Assembly (NCBI GenBank): GCA_944386395.1
Contig: CALXAZ010000171.1
Span: 1 to 17,162, forward strand
DNA length: 17,162 bases
Direction of reading: 5' to 3'
DNA from: an uncultured Clostridia bacterium
Lineage (GTDB): Bacteria; Bacillota; Clostridia; Oscillospirales; JAAYOS01
Each line of letters begins with the position of its first letter. Within the stretch, counting starts at the first letter, position 1. Made by a program: the position numbers and the translations under genes. The notes under the pieces are model-generated. The model searched no databases. It was not told the DNA's origin and was given only the letters and a program-made list of their open reading frames with translations. This document shows positions 1 to 6,109 of this stretch, one piece after another.

Positions 1-1
1 C

Positions 2-799
2 GAAACGACAATATATTTCAGCGATGGGAATGCACAATATGTAGTTCCGGAGACAAGAAATATTGTAGTGCGTGAAAATGAGACAGTAGAGCGGTATATA
101 ATCGAAGAGCTTCTCAAGGGACCGACGTCTGATGAGCTTCAGAGAACGGTGGAGAGTAATGTAAGCCTTGTCAGTATAGGGGTAGAAGATAATATATGTT
201 ATGTAAACTTCTCTGCTGAATTTAAAGATATTTCTGAGCTGGGGAGAGCAAAGGAGATACAGATACTGTACTCTATAACAAATTCTTTATGTACGGTAGA
301 TGGGATTGATGGGGTTCGGTATCTCTCTGATGGAGAGCGGCTATACGAAAATGCGGTTATGTACAGCTATGAGCCGGCTTGTGGAGTATATAACGAGACA
401 GCAACCGAAATAACTGTGTACATGGTGGATAGTGCAGGAGAATATTTGGTGCCTGTTATATCACGTATTGGGGTTGTTAGCGGATTTGAAATGCCATGGT
501 TGATAATTGAAAGGCTTATAACGGGGATAGATGGGAACGGATTTCTTTCTCAGTTGCCGGGAGGGACAATGCTCCGGTCGGTTGAAATATCCGAAGGAAA
601 ATGCATTATCGATTTTTCGAGAGAGTTTGCAGAAAATTATACTGGAGAAGTACCTCAGCCGCTTCTGTTTCAATCGATAGCGATGACGCTGATAAACAAC
701 CTGGACAGCGTGTCAAGTGTTGAAATACTTATAGATGGAACAAAACTGAGCGGTGTACTTACACAAAATAGCGATCTGATCCATCCGGATTTCAGATAA
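2..799 (+). CDS. GerM-like protein with two GerMN domains (5' end missing)
   Basis: The reading frame is open from base 2, before the first available start (GTG at 68), and that upstream stretch already holds conserved GerMN residues (a V-P-E-T-R motif at about bases 41-55). The gene therefore begins outside the window, and the GTG at 68 is probably not the real start. The visible 265 codons hold two GerMN units. The first runs from about the window edge to codon 120, with an ELLKGP motif. The second covers about codons 135-250, with the pattern LVP, ERLITG, LPGGT and IDFSREF. Tandem GerMN proteins such as GerM are lipoproteins or exported proteins linked to sporulation and germination, and bind the cell envelope. 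No signal peptide can be judged here. Only 23 bases separate it from metY downstream, so the two may share a transcript. Family assignment is firm; the exact role is inferred. Confidence 0.8.
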   Translation, partial: ETTIYFSDGNAQYVVPETRNIVVRENETVERYIIEELLKGPTSDELQRTVESNVSLVSIGVEDNICYVNFSAEFKDISELGRAKEIQILYSITNSLCTVDGIDGVRYLSDGERLYENAVMYSYEPACGVYNETATEITVYMVDSAGEYLVPVISRIGVVSGFEMPWLIIERLITGIDGNGFLSQLPGGTMLRSVEISEGKCIIDFSREFAENYTGEVPQPLLFQSIAMTLINNLDSVSSVEILIDGTKLSGVLTQNSDLIHPDFR

Positions 800-822
800 A
801 CTAAATTTTAGGAGCGATAAGT

Positions 823-2103
823 ATGGAGTATAAGTTCGATACCCTTGCTGTTCATGCGGGGTATTCGCCAGAAAGTGACACAAATGCACGTGCGGTGCCT
901 ATATATATGACGTCCGCATATAGCTTTAATAATACCGAGCATGCGCGCCGGCTTTTTGCACTTGAGGAGGAGGGAAACATATACACTCGCCTTCAGAATC
1001 CTACGACAGATGTACTTGAAAAGCGGATAGCAGCGCTCGATGGAGGGATTGGGGCGCTAGCAGGTTCGAGCGGTCACGGCTCGATGACGATGACGTTTCT
1101 CAATCTTGCATCCGCTGGAGACGAGATAATTGCGGCAAAGGCGATATATGGCGGTGCGGTTAACCTTATGACAAAAACCTTTGCGCAGATGGGTATAAAG
1201 TTTCATATGGTAGATGCGCACGATCCGGAAAATTTCCGCAGATACACAAATGAGCACACAAAGGCGTATTTCATAGAGACTATGGCAAATCCCCTTGCTG
1301 ATATTCCTGATATTGAGGCTATAGCGCAGATTGCGCATGAATTTGGTATACCACTTATTGCAGATAATACGGAGGCAACGCCTTATCTAATGAAGCCTAT
1401 CGAGCATGGTGCGGATATAGTGATATATTCATCGACAAAGTTCCTTTCGGGGAGCGGGACTGCTATGGGAGGGCTTGTTGTAGACAGTGGAAAATTCCGT
1501 TGGAAGGATAACCCAAGATTTCCACAATACAATGAGCCGGATGAAAGCTATCATGGCATAGTTTATGCTGATGCCTGCGGTGATGCGGCGTTTATCACAA
1601 AGCTCAGGACGCATATATTGCGTGATATAGGGGCGTGCCAGTCGCCGTTTAATTCGTGGGTAACGCTGCTGGGAATGGAGACCTTGAGTCTTAGAATGCA
1701 GAGACACAGTGAAAATGGGAGAAAGGTTGCAGAATTTCTTGAGAAGCATCCAATGGTAGAATCGGTAAGTTATCCAGGGTTAAAAAGTTCCAGATACTAC
1801 GATATGGCAATGAAGTATTTTCCAAAGGGACAGGGTTCGGTATACTGCTTTGACATAAAAGGAACGCGCGAGCAGGCAGCAAAGTTCTGCGATAGCCTTG
1901 AGCTTGTGTCGATAGTTACCAACCTTGGAGATAGCAGGACTCTTGTGAGTTGCCCGGCTGCGACGACACATTCTCAGGTGCCGGATGATGAGCTTGCAGA
2001 TATAGGAATTAAGCCTGGTACCATCAGGATATCTGTTGGGCTGGAGGATGCGGATGATATAATTGCCGATATTGGACAGGCACTCGAAAAATGCACAAAA
2101 TAA
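823..2103 (+). CDS. metY: O-acetylhomoserine sulfhydrylase-type PLP enzyme
   Basis: A 426-aa Cys/Met-metabolism PLP-dependent enzyme (fold type I, cytosolic). Members convert O-acetylhomoserine and sulfide to homocysteine, or carry out related gamma-replacement or elimination. Visible family marks are the N-terminal DTLAVHAG, the Y-x-R motif (YTRLQNP, about residues 54-60), the SSGHGSM loop that holds the cofactor phosphate (about 82-88), D181 in ADNT, which contacts the pyridine nitrogen, and SSTKF with K206 as the Schiff-base lysine. Length and the large insertion after the lysine favour the MetY branch over MetB or MetC, but substrate cannot be decided from sequence alone. A TAGGAG ribosome-binding site at 809-814 supports the ATG at 823. 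A strong terminator follows at 2135. Confidence 0.88.
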   Translation: MEYKFDTLAVHAGYSPESDTNARAVPIYMTSAYSFNNTEHARRLFALEEEGNIYTRLQNPTTDVLEKRIAALDGGIGALAGSSGHGSMTMTFLNLASAGDEIIAAKAIYGGAVNLMTKTFAQMGIKFHMVDAHDPENFRRYTNEHTKAYFIETMANPLADIPDIEAIAQIAHEFGIPLIADNTEATPYLMKPIEHGADIVIYSSTKFLSGSGTAMGGLVVDSGKFRWKDNPRFPQYNEPDESYHGIVYADACGDAAFITKLRTHILRDIGACQSPFNSWVTLLGMETLSLRMQRHSENGRKVAEFLEKHPMVESVSYPGLKSSRYYDMAMKYFPKGQGSVYCFDIKGTREQAAKFCDSLELVSIVTNLGDSRTLVSCPAATTHSQVPDDELADIGIKPGTIRISVGLEDADDIIADIGQALEKCTK

Positions 2104-2134
2104 CACATAGAATCGTACAGCTGTTATGATATTA

Positions 2135-2164
2135 AAAGAGCCCGCAGTATCCTGCGGGCTCTTT
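2135..2164 (+). terminator. Intrinsic terminator after metY
   Basis: A perfect 13-bp stem (AAAGAGCCCGCAG at 2135-2147, CTGCGGGCTCTTT at 2152-2164) with a TATC loop. The stem ends in CUCUUU, and no long T-tract follows. It lies 32 bases after the metY stop. Confidence 0.85.
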
Positions 2165-2189
2165 ACTTTGAAAAAATGAAGATAACTGT

Positions 2190-2217
2190 AACCGCTTTTT
2201 TGTAGCAGCATACACTA
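2190..2217 (+). promoter_or_regulatory. Candidate sigma-K-like (mother-cell) promoter
   Basis: AACC at 2190-2193, a 15-base spacer, then CATACACTA at 2209-2217. This fits the Bacillus sigma-K pattern (mACm, about 16 bases, CATAnnnTA). The -10 also resembles the sigma-E form. No vegetative TTGACA/TATAAT pair is seen in this 94-base gap. It precedes the Cys-rich gene at 2259. The match is by eye. Confidence 0.5.
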
Positions 2218-2258
2218 AAGCGAGGGCAAACCTCAACTTACTGTTAGGAGGTAAAGAC

Positions 2259-3170
2259 ATGTCTGAAAGACAGGAAAACATCTTTCGTAGCTGCACAGAG
2301 CCTGTAAATATACACACCTCAAAAGTATATGACAGTTGCAGAGATAAAGATTGCATGGAAGATTTGAGGGTATATCTGACGCGCTCATGTCAGGCGATAA
2401 TAGATAGAGCTATCAATGTTAAGGTGCGGTCGGCTCAACTGCTTTGGGTGTACATCGATGTCGAGCCGGTATCATTCAACAGAGGTTTTTATACGGTTGA
2501 CGTAAAATATTTCTATCGTATAACTGCTGATGCATTCTGCGGTGTTGGTAGACCGCAAGAGGTGTGCGGGCTTGCGACATTTGACAAGAGAGTAATTCTT
2601 TTTGGCAGCGAGGGAAATGCAAAAATATTTAGCTCCAAGATGACTGCCAGCGGAATAGATGAACAGCTCCTTATGCGGTCCAACATGCCAACGGCAGTAG
2701 TCGAAGCTGTGGAGCCCATTGCGCTGGATATAAAGCTTGTAGAGGCGTGCAACTGCCCCTGTGGCACGGGGAATGAGTGCTGCGATATCCCAAGTGCGAT
2801 ATGTGGATTTTTTGATGATGAGCTTGTCACATCTGATGGAGAAAACAGGCTGTATGTAACGCTAGGGCAGTTTAGCATAATCAGACTGGAAAGAGACACT
2901 CAGCTTGTTATGCCGGCTTATGATTTCTATATGCCCAAAAAGGAGTGCAGCTTCTCTGGAGATGACAGCCCGTGCAGCATATTTGAGCATATAGAATTCC
3001 CTGTTGATGAATTCTTCCCGCCGGTCCGCACCACAGAAAGTAACTGCGGCTGTTCAAATGGTCCGGCGTGCGATCCGTGCGCTGCTGGCGCAAATGGGCT
3101 TGGAGCATCAATACAAAACAACATAAATAACTGCGCAAATCATGAAGGCAAAAAAGGATTTCACAAATAA
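2259..3170 (+). CDS. Cys-rich protein of an unnamed Clostridia family, possible spore-coat component
   Basis: A 303-aa protein with 19 cysteines and no signal peptide or membrane segment. An N-terminal signature block (about residues 15-45) reads HTSKVYDSCRDKDCMEDLRV. It is followed by a beta-rich stretch ending in ATFDKRVILFGSEGNAKIF (about 106-124), a Cys cluster at 164-175, and a second beta region with IIRLERDTQLVMPAYDF (about 207-223). The tail has four more Cys at 263-274 and is low in complexity. I recall a widespread hypothetical family in Clostridia with this DSCRDKDC block but know no assigned function. Start: TAGGAGGT at 2244-2251 sits 7 bases before the ATG. The gene stands alone between two terminators behind a sigma-K-like promoter, and Cys-rich soluble proteins are common in spore coats. 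Coat function is therefore an inference from promoter and composition only. Confidence 0.8.
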   Translation: MSERQENIFRSCTEPVNIHTSKVYDSCRDKDCMEDLRVYLTRSCQAIIDRAINVKVRSAQLLWVYIDVEPVSFNRGFYTVDVKYFYRITADAFCGVGRPQEVCGLATFDKRVILFGSEGNAKIFSSKMTASGIDEQLLMRSNMPTAVVEAVEPIALDIKLVEACNCPCGTGNECCDIPSAICGFFDDELVTSDGENRLYVTLGQFSIIRLERDTQLVMPAYDFYMPKKECSFSGDDSPCSIFEHIEFPVDEFFPPVRTTESNCGCSNGPACDPCAAGANGLGASIQNNINNCANHEGKKGFHK

Positions 3171-3178
3171 ATAGCAAT

Positions 3179-3207
3179 TAAGGACCTGCCATACAGGCAG
3201 GTCCTTA
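3179..3207 (+). terminator. Intrinsic terminator after the Cys-rich gene
   Basis: A 12-bp perfect stem, TAAGGACCTGCC (3179-3190) with GGCAGGTCCTTA (3196-3207), and a 5-base loop ATACA. It begins 8 bases after the stop codon. The T-tract is weak, with the AU-rich segment at 3206-3220. Confidence 0.8.
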
Positions 3208-3227
3208 TGTTAAATTTAAAATAACGG

Positions 3228-3257
3228 GAATAAATAGCTTTTTCATGTCATAATATA
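3228..3257 (+). promoter_or_regulatory. Candidate sigma-E/sigma-G-like sporulation promoter
   Basis: GAATAAAT at 3228-3235 fits the sigma-E -35 pattern GHATAnnT. After 13 bases comes CATAATATA at 3249-3257, which fits a CATAnnnTA-type sporulation -10. Read as sigma-G, GAATA and CATAATA are 16 bases apart, slightly short. No vegetative promoter is evident in this gap. It precedes the ferritin-like gene at 3296. The match is by eye, so which sigma factor is uncertain. Confidence 0.4.
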
Positions 3258-3295
3258 AAAAATGCAGCTTAAATCTACATATTAGGAGGATAAAG

Positions 3296-3796
3296 ATGGA
3301 AATAAAATATAGGGCTGAGGGAGCTTACCCAGAGATAACCTTGGATTTTAAGAATAGGCAGTACGCAGAGCTCCTGCTTGACGACTATGCCGGAATGCAC
3401 AGTGAGCTTACAGCAATTACTCAGTATATGTATCATAGTATTGTTGAACGCTGTGGAAATGCGAAAGTGGCAGAAATACTAAGGCAGATAGCGATGGTTG
3501 AAATGCATCATATGACACTGCTGGGAGAAGTGATAATCCAGCTTGGAATACATCCCGTCTATCGGGGTCAGGGCGCTCTGGGGCGGAATTACTGGAGTGG
3601 AAAGTTTGTGGCTTATGGACAGAGTATGAGAGAACAGCTCAAGTCGGATTTGGATGGAGAGCGCGAGGCTATTTTGACATACCGCAGGCATATCGAGCAG
3701 ATAGACAACAGAGATATACAGTCGCTTCTGCAACGCATAATAGAAGACGAGAAGGTACATGAGTCGATATTGTGTGACATTCTCAAAAAGATGTAA
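3296..3796 (+). CDS. Ferritin-like di-iron (or di-manganese) four-helix protein
   Basis: A 166-aa protein with the full ligand set of a carboxylate-bridged di-metal four-helix bundle: E37, E69-x-x-H72, E122 and E152-x-x-H155. Tyrosines Y44 and Y129 sit seven residues after E37 and E122, as in the rubrerythrin/bacterioferritin superfamily. There is no C-terminal rubredoxin domain, so it is not a classical rubrerythrin. The N-terminal 20 residues (YRAEGAYPEI) lie outside the bundle. Likely roles are metal storage, peroxide removal or a CotJC/catalase-like coat enzyme; the sequence does not decide. Start: TAGGAGGAT at 3282-3290 precedes the ATG. It has its own candidate sporulation promoter and lies after a terminator, so it is probably monocistronic. 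Confidence 0.8.
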   Translation: MEIKYRAEGAYPEITLDFKNRQYAELLLDDYAGMHSELTAITQYMYHSIVERCGNAKVAEILRQIAMVEMHHMTLLGEVIIQLGIHPVYRGQGALGRNYWSGKFVAYGQSMREQLKSDLDGEREAILTYRRHIEQIDNRDIQSLLQRIIEDEKVHESILCDILKKM

Positions 3797-3833
3797 CGGG
3801 AGATATAAAAAGGTTATCTACCGTGAAATAAAA

Positions 3834-3864
3834 AACGGCGGACATGTCCGCCGTTAAAATTTTT
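3834..3864. terminator. Bidirectional terminator between convergent genes
   Basis: Stem AACGGCGGA (3834-3842) with TCCGCCGTT (3847-3855), loop CATG. It is followed by AAAATTTTT on the plus strand and preceded by A-rich sequence, which gives a T-tract on the minus strand. It serves both the ferritin-like gene and the minus-strand GNAT gene ending at 3879. Confidence 0.85.
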
Positions 3865-3878
3865 ATCCACTATCCCAC

Positions 3879-4388
3879 TTAGGTGGTGGGTGTATTGAGG
3901 CTCCGCTGATAGCAGTAGAAGTCGCGACCGTACATAAACGTTCGCCAGCAACGGGTAAAACCAAGCTTTTCATATAGAGCGATTGCAGATGGATTTGTTG
4001 TGTCCACGAGAAGGCAAATTCCATCAAATCCGAGCGTAATCATCTCTTGAAAAATATTTTTTATCAGCAACTGTGCTATCCCTTGCCCCTGCATGTCTAA
4101 AGCAACGCCTACTCGTGATAGCTCGCACACTCTTGTAAAAGAGCTGTCGAGCGGGAACAGATCTGTGTCGCTGTCCGCCCCGCTTCTTGCTGCGGCGACT
4201 ATCCTTCCGGATAGGGAAATGCAATAGAGGCAGCGCGCAGAAATGTCATTGTCCACATCTTCTATCGAAGGATACTCTTCGTTCCATCCACAACCGGGAA
4301 AGCCTAAAAGGGATCGGTAAAGGGACATTATTGCTTCGCGGTCGCATTCTTCCGCCTTTCTGAAAACCAGTTCCGTTTCACCCACCAC
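3879..4388 (-). CDS. GNAT family N-acetyltransferase
   Basis: A 169-aa GNAT-fold acyltransferase using acetyl-CoA; the acceptor is unknown. It starts with the usual beta-strand and helix (LVFRKAEECDREAIMSLYR), followed by motif A, VGVALDMQGQGIAQLL, with the CoA pyrophosphate loop Q100-G-Q-G-I-A105. Motif B is NPSAIALYEKLGF (about 132-144). The start is uncertain. Two GTG codons lie at 4388 and 4385, with AAGG immediately upstream and no well-spaced ribosome-binding site. The family N-terminus begins only about 7 residues in, so the start must be near here. It is the second gene of a minus-strand operon, 18 bases after the FMN-binding protein, so translational coupling is likely. A 12-base inverted repeat (AGGTGGTGGGTG) lies at both ends of the gene. 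Confidence 0.8.
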   Translation of the reverse strand: MVGETELVFRKAEECDREAIMSLYRSLLGFPGCGWNEEYPSIEDVDNDISARCLYCISLSGRIVAAARSGADSDTDLFPLDSSFTRVCELSRVGVALDMQGQGIAQLLIKNIFQEMITLGFDGICLLVDTTNPSAIALYEKLGFTRCWRTFMYGRDFYCYQRSLNTPTT

Positions 4389-4390
4389 CT
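3881..4390. repeat. 12-bp inverted repeats bracketing the GNAT gene
   Basis: AGGTGGTGGGTG at 3881-3892 and its exact reverse complement at 4379-4390. One copy overlaps the GNAT stop codon region and the other its start-codon region. Between them lies essentially the whole gene. The repeat is low in complexity and could be chance. No recombinase gene is nearby. Confidence 0.5.
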
Positions 4391-4406
4391 TGAAAATAGC
4401 TTGAAG

Positions 4407-4805
4407 TTAAAAATCTATTGTCTCTATTGAGCCGTCGCCGTGATGTATTTCCGCAGTGCCGTTTTCAAGGCGGATCAGCTCGAACACTCCGTCATTTTCA
4501 CTGCTGTGTATCGTGCGGAGATGAGGATTGAGGTCAAACATTTTTGCCTTCAGTTCGCTTGAATTTTCAACGACGGCATGTGCATTGATACGTACCCACT
4601 CGCGTTCCTGTCCCATAGTACACAGGCAGACATTCCCGTTTTTTGAAATCTGAGCGAATACAGCCTTAGTATTTGATGTGCAGGTATACATCTTACCGTC
4701 TATTTCGGAAAGTGCACCGAAAGGACGGCAGGATGGACGATCCCCGTCTATTGTGGAGATATAAAATACATGGACATCTTTAATAATTTGGAAAGCTTTG
4801 TTCAT
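4407..4805 (-). CDS. Pyridoxamine 5'-phosphate oxidase-like FMN-binding protein
   Basis: A 132-aa split-barrel flavin-binding protein of the PNPOx-like superfamily, closest in look to small NimC/NimA-type or general-stress FMN proteins. Marks are DVHVFYISTIDGDRPSCRPFGALSE (about residues 10-34; the G-x-P-x-x-R-P-x-G pattern precedes the flavin site) and TSNTKAVFAQI (about 43-53). Many family members are redox enzymes acting on nitro compounds, flavin derivatives or F420-like substrates, but the true substrate here is unknown. Start: GGGAG at 4816-4820 on the minus strand, about 10 bases before the ATG. It is the first gene of the operon with the GNAT gene, read from the promoter at 4838-4866. 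Confidence 0.82.
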   Translation of the reverse strand: MNKAFQIIKDVHVFYISTIDGDRPSCRPFGALSEIDGKMYTCTSNTKAVFAQISKNGNVCLCTMGQEREWVRINAHAVVENSSELKAKMFDLNPHLRTIHSSENDGVFELIRLENGTAEIHHGDGSIETIDF

Positions 4806-4837
4806 TATGTATTTCTCCCTTCATTATATATATTTTT

Positions 4838-4866
4838 ATGATAGATGAAAAGGATATATTTGTCAA
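4838..4866 (-). promoter_or_regulatory. Sigma-A promoter of the FMN protein-GNAT operon
   Basis: On the minus strand, -35 TTGACA (4866-4861), a 17-base spacer, and -10 TATCAT (4843-4838). Transcription would start near 4831, about 25 bases before the start codon of the FMN-binding protein. Confidence 0.8.
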
Positions 4867-4998
4867 GAAGTTTGGGTGACATAAATAACTATATTTAACA
4901 AAAATTTACCAGAGTATCTTTAAGGGGATTAAAGCAAAATAATATTGTGACATGTAGCCGCATATAACTTAAATTTTTATAAATTCTGTACGGTGAAA

Positions 4999-5027
4999 TT
5001 GTATCAAAAAATTTCGTGTGATATAAT
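4999..5027 (+). promoter_or_regulatory. Extended -10 promoter for the deacetylase-amidase operon
   Basis: -10 TATAAT at 5022-5027 preceded by TGA (extended -10), with a weak -35 TTGTAT at 4999-5004 and a spacing of 17. Transcription would start near 5034, leaving a leader of about 160 bases. Confidence 0.65.
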
Positions 5028-5113
5028 AAAAAAAGATGTTTTGGAAATTTGTTGGTATATAGATAATTGATGGCAGAATTTAGTTTATATGTACGGTTTT
5101 GCGGGATAGATAG

Positions 5114-5137
5114 GTACGTCCTGTTAGAGGGACGTAC
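5114..5137 (+). promoter_or_regulatory. Leader hairpin, possible attenuator
   Basis: Arms GTACGTCC (5114-5121) and GGACGTAC (5130-5137) pair perfectly over 8 bp with an 8-base loop. TATTTTAT follows. It lies between the promoter and the ribosome-binding site of the deacetylase. It could be a weak terminator/attenuator or a stabilising 5' structure. Confidence 0.45.
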
Positions 5138-5196
5138 TATTTTATAGGGGTTTTGGCAATTTTTGCTGGGAAATGCAGAAGAAAGGGGGAGGTTTT

Positions 5197-5454
5197 TTGA
5201 AAAGATTTTTATCAGTACTATTGGCAGGAGCGATGTTTCTGGCGCTTGCCGCCTGCCAGATTGATGTTGAGACGGGTACACAGCAGGATAGCACGGCAAC
5301 GAAGGAGGCAACGGAGCCCTCTGTGTAGGTGGTTATGGCAGATCTGGATGTTGATGATATGGTATAGCCATAGAAGCTAGGGACAGGAAATCTGGATGTT
5401 GCCGAAATAGAGAAGCTGGACAACACAAAAAACGGATTTGGACAGGGGACACAG
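5197..5454 (+). other. N-terminal part of the deacetylase gene: lipoprotein signal plus three in-frame TAG codons
   Basis: A TTG at 5197 follows a strong ribosome-binding site (AGGGGGAGG, 5184-5192). It opens a clear lipoprotein signal peptide: K2-R3, a hydrophobic core, and the lipobox L-A-A-C with Cys20. The same frame runs without shift into the deacetylase, but TAG codons interrupt it at 5326-5328, 5365-5367 and 5371-5373 (codons 44, 57 and 59). No TAA or TGA occurs in this frame until the real end at 6094. The residues after the third TAG (LDVAEIEKLDNTKNGFG...) already resemble the PdaA-family N-terminal region, so the stops lie inside one gene, not between two. Read through, the product is 299 aa. 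As written, translation from the TTG yields a 43-residue lipopeptide. Confidence 0.75.
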
Positions 5455-6096
5455 GTGGACGAGCATAACCGTCCAACTGGATGTACTTCGTTACAGGAAA
5501 AATACAACGGATACGATGTTTTGTTTATAGCGCCTGAGAGTGACAATATATATATCACTTTTGACGAGGGGTATGAAGAGGGATATACAGGGGAAATACT
5601 TGACATCCTTGCTGAGAAGGGGTGTCATGGTATATTTTTCTGTACCATGGATTATGTGAAGAGAAACCCAGAACTGGTCCAGCGCATGATAGACGAGGGG
5701 CATATAGTGGGAAATCACAGTACTAATCACAAGTCAATGCCAACTCTGTCGACGGAGGATGCTGCCAATGAGATAATTGAGCTGCACAACTATGTGCTGG
5801 AAAACTTTGGATACGAAATGAAATATTTTCGTCCTCCTATGGGAGAATACTCCGAGAGGACGTTGGCGATTGCTGAACAGCTGGGATATACCACGATGTT
5901 CTGGAGCTTTGCGTATGTTGACTGGGACGTAAACGACCAGCCTGAACAGCAGGCTGCCTATGAAAAGGTGACTTCAAGGGCGCATGGAGGAGCAATATAC
6001 CTACTGCATGCCGTATCATCTACCAATACTGCAATATTGGGGGATGTGATAGATAACTTTAGGGAAAACGGATATACAGTAACAGATTTTGAGTAA
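5455..6096 (+). CDS. PdaA-like polysaccharide deacetylase, uninterrupted part
   Basis: A 213-aa NodB-homology (carbohydrate esterase family 4) domain that removes acetyl groups from peptidoglycan sugars with a divalent metal. The nearest named relative I recognise is PdaA, which makes muramic-delta-lactam in the spore cortex. Motifs, counted from the GTG at 5455: TFDEGYEEGYT (D37; PdaA usually has N after this D, here E38), zinc ligands H88 and H92 in GNHSTNH, RPPMGEYS (R126), FWSFAYVDWDVNDQ, and GAIYLLHAVS (H185). All catalytic motifs are intact. The GTG at 5455 has AGGGGA five bases upstream, so internal initiation is possible. However, family similarity starts upstream of it and the true N-terminus should be the TTG at 5197 (see the preceding entry), giving an exported lipoprotein. 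The stop TAA is followed at once by TAG. The amidase starts 13 bases later. Confidence 0.8.
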   Translation: MDEHNRPTGCTSLQEKYNGYDVLFIAPESDNIYITFDEGYEEGYTGEILDILAEKGCHGIFFCTMDYVKRNPELVQRMIDEGHIVGNHSTNHKSMPTLSTEDAANEIIELHNYVLENFGYEMKYFRPPMGEYSERTLAIAEQLGYTTMFWSFAYVDWDVNDQPEQQAAYEKVTSRAHGGAIYLLHAVSSTNTAILGDVIDNFRENGYTVTDFE

Positions 6097-6109
6097 TAGG
6101 GGGTAAAAA

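Larger units (their letters stand above)
4867..5196. other. AT-rich intergenic region with divergent promoters and a leader hairpin
   Basis: A 330-base gap between the minus-strand operon and the PdaA-like gene. It holds the plus-strand promoter at 4999-5027 and an about 160-base leader with a GTACGTCC/GGACGTAC hairpin at 5114-5137. No convincing gene is seen, and the leader matches no riboswitch class I know by eye. Confidence 0.5.

Noticed and set aside
1057..2211. Minus-strand open frames opposite metY
   Set aside because: They lack ribosome-binding sites and family features, and are shadows of the clear plus-strand enzyme.
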